Assembly: GCF_042738955.1 (NCBI RefSeq) | Contig: NZ_JBHYHC010000036.1 | Coordinates: 1-64,000, forward strand | Origin: Umezawaea sp042738955 | Lineage (GTDB): Bacteria > Actinomycetota > Actinomycetes > Mycobacteriales > Pseudonocardiaceae | Length of the DNA: 64,000 nucleotides | Direction of reading: 5' to 3' | Shown here: piece after piece, positions 57,743 to 64,000 of the stretch | Numbering within the stretch: position 1 is the first letter of the stretch | Layout: each line of letters begins with the position of its first letter | Notes under the pieces: generated by a model | What the model saw: the letters and a program-made list of their open reading frames with translations, nothing else | The model's database searches: none | Told to the model about the DNA's origin: nothing | Translations under genes and position numbers: made by a program

Positions 57743-58996
57743 TCAGCCACCGGTGGACACTCGCGACCACGAGGTGGCCGCGGCGAGCGCGAGCACCGTT
57801 CCCGCGGCCCCCGCGGCGGCGATCGTCCCGACGATCGAGCCGCTCCCCTGCGCCACGAGCCCACCCGCCGCCACGCCCAGGCCCTGCGAGGCCACGAGCG
57901 CGGCGCGGGCGAAACCGAGCGCCTGCCCCCGGCGCTCGTCCGGCACCAGGCGGACGAACGTCGCACCCGCCGTGACCTGGTACGCGCTGAACAGCCCGGA
58001 CAGCGCGAGCAGCACCACGGCCAACCCGAACCCCGGTGAGGCGAGGTACCCCAGCAGCGGCAGCGCCGTGCCCACGGCCAGCGCGCCGAGCAGCCGGACG
58101 CGCGTGGCCGACGGCGCCAGGCGCAGCAGCAGCGTGCCCACGACCATGCCGACCGGGTCCGCCGCCAGCAGCACGCCCACCCCCGCGGCGCCCGCCCCGA
58201 CCTGCGCGGAGAACGGCGCCGCCAGCCCTTCCGGGATGACGCTGAACGTCGCCAGGCAGCCGAGCGCGATCAGGGTCCGCAGCCTGCGGTCGTGCCACAC
58301 CAGGCCCGCGCCCGCCCGCACCTGCCCCAGCCACGCGCCCGGCCCGTCCGAGGGCGACGGCGTGAGCGAGGCGGGTCGGGCGCGCAGCCCGAAACGCAGT
58401 AGCAGCGCGGACAGCCCGAACGTGACGGCGTCGACCGCGAGCGCCCCGGACGTGCCCAGACCGGCGACCACGAGCCCACCGCCCGCGAAACCGAGCAGCA
58501 ACCCGACCTGGTGGGTGATCAGGTGGATCGACTGGCCCGCCTCGTAGCGCCGGTCCCCCAGCACCAGCGGCAGCAGCGCGCCCTGCGCGGCCGCGAACGG
58601 CGGCTCGGCCAACTGCACGACCACCAGCAGACCCACGACCAGCGGCAACGGCGCTCCGGGCAGGGCCATCACGGCGACCAGCACGGCCCGCACGACGTCG
58701 CTGCACACCATCACGGTCCGGCGCGGGAAGCGGTCGGCGAGCCCGGTGAGGAACACCCCGGACAGCAGGCCGGGCAGCATCGTGAGCGCGTAGGTCAGGG
58801 CGGTCCACGCCGGGGAGCCGGTGCGCTGGAACACCAGGATCGACAACGCCAGGCGGGCCAGTTGGTCGCCGACGATCGACGTCAGCGAGGCGCACCACAG
58901 CACGCGGAACTCGGCGACGCCGAAAGCCGCCCGAAAGCCGTCCCCGCGCATGGTCATCACCGTGGCAGAAGTGATCAGCCCGAGCCACCGTTTCAC
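57743..58996 (-). CDS. MFS transporter, DHA3 (MefA-like) type
   Basis: 417 residues with about 12 hydrophobic segments. LWCASLTSIVGDQLARLALS and LTGLADRFPRRTVMVCSDVV (motif A variant after helix 2) are typical of DHA3 drug exporters; a long Pro/Ser-rich cytoplasmic loop (RPASLTPSPSDGPGAWLGQV) joins the halves. Probably exports a macrolide-like or other small compound. No biosynthetic gene is adjacent. Followed downstream by the mini-ORFs on the other strand. Confidence 0.9.
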   Translation of the reverse strand: MKRWLGLITSATVMTMRGDGFRAAFGVAEFRVLWCASLTSIVGDQLARLALSILVFQRTGSPAWTALTYALTMLPGLLSGVFLTGLADRFPRRTVMVCSDVVRAVLVAVMALPGAPLPLVVGLLVVVQLAEPPFAAAQGALLPLVLGDRRYEAGQSIHLITHQVGLLLGFAGGGLVVAGLGTSGALAVDAVTFGLSALLLRFGLRARPASLTPSPSDGPGAWLGQVRAGAGLVWHDRRLRTLIALGCLATFSVIPEGLAAPFSAQVGAGAAGVGVLLAADPVGMVVGTLLLRLAPSATRVRLLGALAVGTALPLLGYLASPGFGLAVVLLALSGLFSAYQVTAGATFVRLVPDERRGQALGFARAALVASQGLGVAAGGLVAQGSGSIVGTIAAAGAAGTVLALAAATSWSRVSTGG

Positions 58997-59019
58997 ATCC
59001 GTGAATAGTAATCAGATCA

Positions 59020-59048
59020 TTGAACTTGTGGTCTAGACCGTTTACCTT
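59020..59048 (+). promoter_or_regulatory. Promoter with DasR-like element in its spacer
   Basis: TTGAAC (59020-59025), 17-bp spacer, TACCTT (59043-59048). The spacer holds the perfect palindrome GGTCTAGACC (59030-59039), the core of Streptomyces chitinase/DasR boxes. Drives the lyase gene at 59107. Confidence 0.75.
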
Positions 59049-59106
59049 TCTCCCACGCCGCCGCCCAAGGGCCTGGAGCCCGCACCCCACAACGGAAGGA
59101 GAACGG

Positions 59107-59913
59107 ATGGGCACCCTGACATCCCGTCTGTTCAAAGCCCTGCTCGCGGTGACCGTGACCGCGGGCGCGCTGACGTCCACCACCGGAACGGCCGCCGCGG
59201 CCCCCGCACCGTGGTCGGGAACCTTCTCCGGCTTCCCCTCCTCCTCGTGGCGGAGTTCGTGGGGGATCGACGGAGCGGGCGAGTTCGGCTTCGGCAACAT
59301 GAAGGCCAGCGGCAGCACGCTGGACGTCAAGTACGGCAAGGGTTCCTCGGCGCCGTCGTGCACCAACTGCCCCACGTCCGGCGGCGGGCAGTTCTACCAG
59401 AACCTCTCGAAGAACGGCCACGCCGACCTGACCAAGGCCACCACGCTGTACCTGAAGTACGACATCCGCTTCCCCAGCGGTTTCGACTTCGGCCTGGGCG
59501 GCAAACTCCCCGGCCTCTACGGCGGCAACACCGGCGAGGCCAGCGGCGGCAACCACGGCCAGGCCTGGTCGACGCGCTTCATGTTCCGCAACGGCAGCAA
59601 GGGCGAGGTCTACGTCTACACGCCGGCAGGCGACGGCTACGGCAAGGACATCGGCCTCGGCTCGTGGAACTTCTCCCCAGACGGCCAAACCCACAACATC
59701 CAGCAGTCGGTGAACCGCTCCACCGGCCAGATCACCGTCTGGTACGACGGCAAACAGGTCCTGTCGAGCAAGTCGGCGCCAGGCATCGCCGGCATCCCGT
59801 TCAAGGGCGTGTTCTTCTCGACCTTCTTCGGCGGCCACGAGACGAGTTGGGGCCCGAAGAAGGAAGTCCACTCGTACTTCTCCAACTTCCGGATCAGCAC
59901 CACCAAGCTCTGA
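59107..59913 (+). CDS. Secreted polysaccharide lyase family 14-like protein
   Basis: 268 residues from ATG 59107 (AAGGAGAACGG upstream). Sec signal peptide to Ala about residue 35 (LLAVTVTAGALTSTTGTAAA). Beta-jelly-roll core with KYDIRFPSGFDFGLGGKLPG, LYGGNTGEASGGNHG and STRFMFRNGSKGEVYVYTPA, the arrangement of PL14 (vAL-1-like) glucuronate/alginate lyases, then HETSWGPKKEVHSYFSNFRI. Cleaves uronic-acid-containing or chitin-like polymer; exact substrate unknown. Behind a DasR-like promoter. Confidence 0.85.
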   Translation: MGTLTSRLFKALLAVTVTAGALTSTTGTAAAAPAPWSGTFSGFPSSSWRSSWGIDGAGEFGFGNMKASGSTLDVKYGKGSSAPSCTNCPTSGGGQFYQNLSKNGHADLTKATTLYLKYDIRFPSGFDFGLGGKLPGLYGGNTGEASGGNHGQAWSTRFMFRNGSKGEVYVYTPAGDGYGKDIGLGSWNFSPDGQTHNIQQSVNRSTGQITVWYDGKQVLSSKSAPGIAGIPFKGVFFSTFFGGHETSWGPKKEVHSYFSNFRISTTKL

Positions 59914-60238
59914 CCGTTGAGGGGACGCCTCGACGGAGGCGTCCCCTCAACACCGCGGGACACCAGATCGAGTCGGCTCGGGATCGCGGCGCGGACCGGC
60001 GGACCACTGTCGACGACACCCAGGGCACCACAGCCGCCGTGGGCCGGAAACACCCACCCCACCCGACGTCAACTCGGATTCGACCAGGTTTAACCAACCT
60101 CGTCACCAAGCGGAAACCTTCCGCCGAACTCGAACCCGAGAATACGGATTACCACACCGGTGGCGCATGCCGCGAGCGCGTTCACCCGACTAGGGTGACT
60201 GGACGCTGCCGGATTCGGCCGATTGAGGTGATGCCCGG
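59914..60238. other. Intergenic region upstream of the VMAP operon
   Basis: 325 bases: terminator at the left, then no coding sequence. TAGGGT at 60191-60196 may be the -10 box of the following operon; no convincing -35 is seen. Confidence 0.45.
59916..59951 (+). terminator. 16-bp stem terminator after the lyase gene
   Basis: Perfect arms 59916-59931 (GTTGAGGGGACGCCTC) and 59936-59951 with loop GACG, 2 bases after the stop codon. Confidence 0.85.
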
Positions 60239-62410
60239 TTGTTACCCCAGCCGATCCACCACGCGATCCTCGTCGTCGACATCGAACGGTTCAGCGACCA
60301 GATGCGGGCCGATCTGCACCGGTCGACACTGCAAGCCGGGTTCTTCACCGCGTTGGAGCACGCCTTTTACGAGGCCGACATCGACTGGAAAGCCTGTTCG
60401 ATGCAGCCCCAGGGCGATGGGGCGCTGGTGCTCATCCCCGCACGGTTTCCCGAGGGCCGGATCATAGACAGGTTACCCGCGCGCCTGACCGCACAATTGC
60501 GGCGTCACAACTCGAATTCTGGACCCGAAGGCAGGATAAGGGTGCGCTTCGCACTGCATTCGGGCCCGGTCGACTCCGGCAAGAACGGGGCGACCAGCAC
60601 CCCTGTCATCGACGCGTGCCGCTTGGTCGACGCCGAACCCGTGCGCCTCGCGCACCGCGAGTCGGGCGACCTGGTAACGGTTGTCGTTTCTGATCGGTTC
60701 TTCACGGAGACGCTGTCGCACGAGCCTGCGGCAGAACCCGAGCGATACCAGCAGGTCAACATAAACGTCAAGACCCTTCACACCACGGCGTGGATCCGAC
60801 GGCCGGACTCCCGACCCGACGCGGCGACCACCACCGAGTGGGCGACGAGGACCACTCCCCCGCCTCCGCCCACCGTCCACGACCTCATCACCAGACTGGT
60901 CGAAGCACTTTCCGGGCACGACGAAACGGCGAGGATGCGCCTGCTCAGCCTCTTGCCGAACTGGATGGCTTTCGGGGTACCCTACAATTTGGACCCTTTG
61001 TCCTTCTCGGAAAAGCTCGCACTGGCCTCCTCCCAACATGAACAGGGAACAGGCCAGTTGCTGGGAGCTCTCCGAGAACTCGAAGTCGACTTGAAAATGA
61101 TTCGCAATCAAGCGGCCCTTCAAGGTCCGACACCCCCATTCGGCAACGACGCGCAGTTGCTGAGACACTTGCCCCCAGGACTGGACAGCGCATCACAAGT
61201 GGAGGCGCCCGCAGACGTATTTCCCCTGGACCAGAGGACCGAGTTGCTCACGATGCTGGCCAATGTGGTGATACCAGACATCGTCGACCTCTACCGCGCC
61301 TCCGGCGGTCCGGACGCTCCGGACGTGGGCAGGCACTCGACTTATCCTCGTATTCTCGACGCGTTGGAAGCGCTCAACGCTCGGCCGGATGGAATTCCCC
61401 GCACATTGGTGCTGGTCGAGCACATCGCCACGCGCGCGGACGCCGCTTTGAAGATCCGACTTCTCCAGTGGTCCAGCGCGCGGGCCGCCGAGATGGGCCT
61501 CGTCGAAGAACTCGCCGCGGTGCGCAAGGACGTCCGGGCGGCTCACGCCGCACCCCCCGCGGCCCCCACTCGGCAAATCGCCTACCTGGTGCTCCAGTTG
61601 GAGCGCGTGGGACCGACCGGTGACGACCTCGTGGTGAAGTCCTGGCGGCAGTGCGGCGACTCGACGTCGTGGGCACCCCGGAGGGACGTCGACAAGACGT
61701 GTTCGCTGGCCGAGGCGAAGACGCACGTGGCCACGCTGATCGAGCAGGCCGAGGACGAGTGGTCGCAGCGGCAGCCCGACGTCCTGGTCGAGTTCGTCCT
61801 GGACACGCCTGACCTGACGGTGCTGGACGTCGACCAGTGGCCCTGGGAGAACGACGACTTCTCCGAGCCCATCGGCACCAGGTACATCGCCGTCGTGCGC
61901 AGCGCCGAGCGCACCAGGTCCCAGAAGTACCACCGCGAGTGGCGCAGGCGGTGGACCGACCTGACCACTCAGCTGAACCGCACCGGCCGCATCGACCCGG
62001 TCTGCGCCATCGGCGACCACGGGGGCGACGACCACGGCGTCCGACGCCTGGTGGCGGACCTGCACAAGCGTCCCGACGTCGTCGCGGTGGTGCTCAGCAC
62101 CCCGCCCCGTCCGGAGACCGCTGGGCGCGACCCGCTCGCCGTGACCATCAAGGCCGGGGTCCCGCTCGTCCTCTTCCACCGCACACGCCCGTCGAGCGAG
62201 TTCGCCGCCGCGTTCGAGGAACTCCTGCACGACGCGGGAAACCCCCACCACCTGCTCGAACGGGTCCAGCGGGCGCGCATCTCCGCGTACGCCAAGGCGC
62301 CGGGCGAAGACCACCTGGGCACGGCGCTGACCGTTCTCTACGACGACCCGAACCGCCCCATCACCCCGCATCAGGCAGCACACCCGATCGAAGAGGGGGA
62401 AGCCGGATGA
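60239..62410 (+). CDS. Cyclase-like + EAD + VMAP-C protein (vWA-MoxR associated)
   Basis: 723 residues from TTG 60239 (GAGGTGA at 60225-60231); other in-frame starts have no site. Residues 1-190 resemble a class-III nucleotidyl cyclase domain: VVDIERFSD with Asp14 and GDGALV with Asp60, the two metal-binding Asp positions. About 215-290 is an effector-associated domain (VHDLITRLVEALSGHDETAR, LLSLLPNWMAFGVPYNLDP). A VMAP middle region follows (about 325-430), then VMAP-C about 440-720 (QIAYLVLQLERVGPTGDDLV; DVVAVVLSTPPRPE). This is the third component of the vWA-MoxR ternary systems; it likely gates an effector. ATGA overlap with the MoxR gene. Confidence 0.85.
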   Translation: MLPQPIHHAILVVDIERFSDQMRADLHRSTLQAGFFTALEHAFYEADIDWKACSMQPQGDGALVLIPARFPEGRIIDRLPARLTAQLRRHNSNSGPEGRIRVRFALHSGPVDSGKNGATSTPVIDACRLVDAEPVRLAHRESGDLVTVVVSDRFFTETLSHEPAAEPERYQQVNINVKTLHTTAWIRRPDSRPDAATTTEWATRTTPPPPPTVHDLITRLVEALSGHDETARMRLLSLLPNWMAFGVPYNLDPLSFSEKLALASSQHEQGTGQLLGALRELEVDLKMIRNQAALQGPTPPFGNDAQLLRHLPPGLDSASQVEAPADVFPLDQRTELLTMLANVVIPDIVDLYRASGGPDAPDVGRHSTYPRILDALEALNARPDGIPRTLVLVEHIATRADAALKIRLLQWSSARAAEMGLVEELAAVRKDVRAAHAAPPAAPTRQIAYLVLQLERVGPTGDDLVVKSWRQCGDSTSWAPRRDVDKTCSLAEAKTHVATLIEQAEDEWSQRQPDVLVEFVLDTPDLTVLDVDQWPWENDDFSEPIGTRYIAVVRSAERTRSQKYHREWRRRWTDLTTQLNRTGRIDPVCAIGDHGGDDHGVRRLVADLHKRPDVVAVVLSTPPRPETAGRDPLAVTIKAGVPLVLFHRTRPSSEFAAAFEELLHDAGNPHHLLERVQRARISAYAKAPGEDHLGTALTVLYDDPNRPITPHQAAHPIEEGEAG

Positions 62411-63408
62411 GCGACTGGCGCATCTACCGCGGCGACGGCACGGTGGCGAGCACACCGATCAGCGACCTGCCCCCGCCACCACCGTGGCGCACGTTCACGG
62501 GAGAGGGCAACGCCTCACGCCCGGACGACGACGGCGGGGAGGGCAATCGGCGGGTCGGCGGGATGGAACACCTGCGGCGCGTGCCCCAGCCCGAAGAGGT
62601 GCACCTGGTAAACGCTTCCATCCAGCTGCGGCGGCCGCTGCTGGTGACAGGCGATCCAGGAACCGGGAAGTCCTCGCTCGCCTACCTGATCGCGCGCGAG
62701 TTGGGCCTCGGACCGGTGCTGCGCTGGCCCGTGTCCTCGAGGACGACCTTGAACAACGGGCTCTACCTGTACGACGCGATCGCCCGCGTCCAGGCGTCGG
62801 CAGACGGCACCGAGCCCGACATCGGCGACTTCATCCACCTCGGCCCGCTCGGCACCGCGCTGCTGGCAGCGGACCTCCCGCGCGTGGTGCTGATCGACGA
62901 GTTGGACAAGGGCGACATCGACCTGCCCAACGACCTGCTCAACACCTTCGAGGAAGGCGAGTTCGAGATCGACGAACTCGTGCGCTACAGCAAGCGCCAG
63001 TCCGCGGTCGAGGTGCTCACCCACGACCGCGGCCACACCGCGACCGTCCACAACGGACTCGTCCGGTGCCGGGAGTTCCCCGTCATCGTGATCACCAGCA
63101 ACGGTGAACGCGAGTTCCCGCCCGCGTTCCTGCGCAGGTGCCTCCGCCTCCGCGTCGACCGGCCGAACCCCCAGCAGCTCAGCGCCATGGTCACCGCCCA
63201 GTTCCGCGGCCGGGAGCGCACCGACACCGGCAGGCTGATCGCCGAGTTCCTGGAGCGCAGCAGCGAGGTGGGCGGGCTGGCGGCCGACCAGCTGCTCAAC
63301 GCCGTGCACCTCGCGACCCGGTTGGCGACGTCCGGGGCGTACATCCCGGACGAGGAGTGGAAAGAGCTGCTGACCGCCATCTGGCACCCGTTGGCGGAGC
63401 CCCGGTGA
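62407..63408 (+). CDS. MoxR-type AAA+ ATPase
   Basis: 333 residues from ATG 62407 (ATGA overlap). N-terminal Pro-rich segment of about 50 residues, then Walker A TGDPGTGKSS near residue 80, Walker B VVLIDELDKGD near 160, sensor 1 VIVITSNGEREFPPAFLRRC, the arginine finger in LRRCLRL. Clade fits MoxR (short AAA with lid). Acts as a ring ATPase that remodels or regulates its vWA partner, the next gene (GTGA overlap). Confidence 0.93.
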   Translation: MSDWRIYRGDGTVASTPISDLPPPPPWRTFTGEGNASRPDDDGGEGNRRVGGMEHLRRVPQPEEVHLVNASIQLRRPLLVTGDPGTGKSSLAYLIARELGLGPVLRWPVSSRTTLNNGLYLYDAIARVQASADGTEPDIGDFIHLGPLGTALLAADLPRVVLIDELDKGDIDLPNDLLNTFEEGEFEIDELVRYSKRQSAVEVLTHDRGHTATVHNGLVRCREFPVIVITSNGEREFPPAFLRRCLRLRVDRPNPQQLSAMVTAQFRGRERTDTGRLIAEFLERSSEVGGLAADQLLNAVHLATRLATSGAYIPDEEWKELLTAIWHPLAEPR

Positions 63409-64000
63409 CCCGGCCCCGAGACCGGCCTCCACCGCACGAAGTGGTGCTCCAGCACTTCGAGGCCGGGGACGACACCCTGGAGCCGCTGACCACCGAGACC
63501 CTGACCTATCGCGAGATCCGGGACTCCCTGTGGCTGGCGAACCGCATTCACCCGGACGTGGAGTCCTCCCGGACACCGCGCGATCCGGTCGCCCCCGCGC
63601 GCCCGGACGACGAGCCCGCCGCGGACGAGCGTCCGCTGCCGGACTCGACCCCGGAGCCTCCGACCGAACCGGAGCCCCGCGGTGAACCGGAGGACCATCC
63701 CACCCGCCAGTGGACCCCTGGGCCGCAGACGCTGACGTCGACCGGCGCCGTGGGCGAGGACGACCCCCGACGGCACGCGGCATCGGCGTGGCCGACCGTG
63801 CCGGCCATGCCGGAGCGGCGGGACATCAGCCGTGCGCTGCGCCCGTTGACCCGCGCCTTCCCGTCGCCCCGGAACCTGGTGCTCGACGAAGAGGCCACGG
63901 CCGTGCGCGCGGCGACCGACGGCCTGTGGCTGCCCGAGTTGAAACCGCTACCGTGGCGGCGGTTCGACGTGGCGCTGGTGGTCGACGCCACGATGGCCGA
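63405..64000 (+). CDS. vWA-containing SAV_2336-like protein (N-terminal part)
   Basis: 198 residues visible from GTG 63405 (GTGA overlap); the gene continues past the window. A charged Pro/Asp-rich linker (about 55-130) separates a short N-terminal piece from the motif ISRALRPLTRAFPSPRNLVL, then LDEEATAVRAATDGLWLPEL and FDVALVVDATMAE. This string is the start of the SAV_2336-related vWA domain; the metal site DxSxS would be D-A-T-M-A here, so it may lack the standard Ser residues. Third gene of the ternary system. Confidence 0.85.
   Translation, partial: MTRPRDRPPPHEVVLQHFEAGDDTLEPLTTETLTYREIRDSLWLANRIHPDVESSRTPRDPVAPARPDDEPAADERPLPDSTPEPPTEPEPRGEPEDHPTRQWTPGPQTLTSTGAVGEDDPRRHAASAWPTVPAMPERRDISRALRPLTRAFPSPRNLVLDEEATAVRAATDGLWLPELKPLPWRRFDVALVVDATMA

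Noticed and set aside
55833..59375. Minus-strand frame of 1180 codons with repeated SPDLVAHxxHL segments
   Set aside because: It merges several shadows across the epoxide hydrolase, GGDEF and MFS genes. The repeat is the antisense-frame reading of the twin RDKIW elements.
1..64000. Search for tRNA, rRNA, CRISPR arrays, transposases, integrases and riboswitches
   Set aside because: None could be supported on reading both strands. The small repeats found are operators or the twin mini-ORFs.

Overview
The window is about 72% GC by eye, with strong third-position GC bias, leaderless or GGAGG-led genes and actinomycete-type protein families throughout. Ku, MmyB-type XRE regulators, TetR/LacI/GntR regulators paired with single targets, Tat-exported glycosidases, DasR- and CebR-like operators and a SAV_2336-type vWA protein all fit a filamentous actinomycete. 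I favour Pseudonocardiales (Saccharothrix/Lentzea/Actinosynnema-like), but that is inference. No tRNA, rRNA, CRISPR array, integrase or transposase was seen.

Layout. 1-4 kb: an AbrB-like membrane protein (cut by the window edge), an AtuA/DUF1446 + DUF4387 pair, an MFS carrier and a divergent GntR regulator, tied together by two identical 10-bp palindromes. 4-10 kb: small membrane/lipoprotein genes, two TetR regulators each facing a divergent target across visible operators, a membrane-anchored periplasmic-binding-type sensor, and a zinc alcohol dehydrogenase. 10-26 kb: a carbohydrate region with a CebR-like LacI and a GH3 beta-glucosidase sharing three GGAGAGCGCTCTCC operators, then a LacI regulator and a complete L-rhamnose import/isomerase/rhamnosidase operon (about 24.2 down to 15.3 kb) behind a TGAAACGTTTCA operator. 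24-30 kb: assorted oxidoreductases, a decayed hydrolase remnant, and ku with an unknown partner gene.

30-42 kb: secreted polymer degradation (a GH2 enzyme with an inserted discoidin-type block, a CBM2-GH18 chitinase), an amidase, an FtsX-type ABC exporter with two different ATPases, and an SGNH hydrolase. 42.7-50.9 kb: a compact five-gene cluster that looks like an undescribed natural-product locus: a fungal-FAS/SAT-like acyltransferase, a FabD-like malonyltransferase, an AT-less KS-KR-ACP polyketide synthase, a MATE exporter and a free-standing condensation-fold protein, translationally coupled and behind one promoter.

50.9-60 kb: single regulators, an acetyltransferase, a deaminase, an epoxide hydrolase with a TetR partner, a GGDEF protein, two tandem six-codon mini-ORFs with near-ideal ribosome-binding sites, an MFS exporter and a secreted PL14-like lyase with a DasR-like element in its promoter. 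60.2-64 kb: an operon of cyclase-like/EAD/VMAP-C protein, MoxR AAA ATPase and vWA (SAV_2336-like) protein, cut by the window end, matching the vWA-MoxR-VMAP ternary conflict systems proposed from comparative genomics. The two most interesting loci are the mini PKS cluster and this ternary system.
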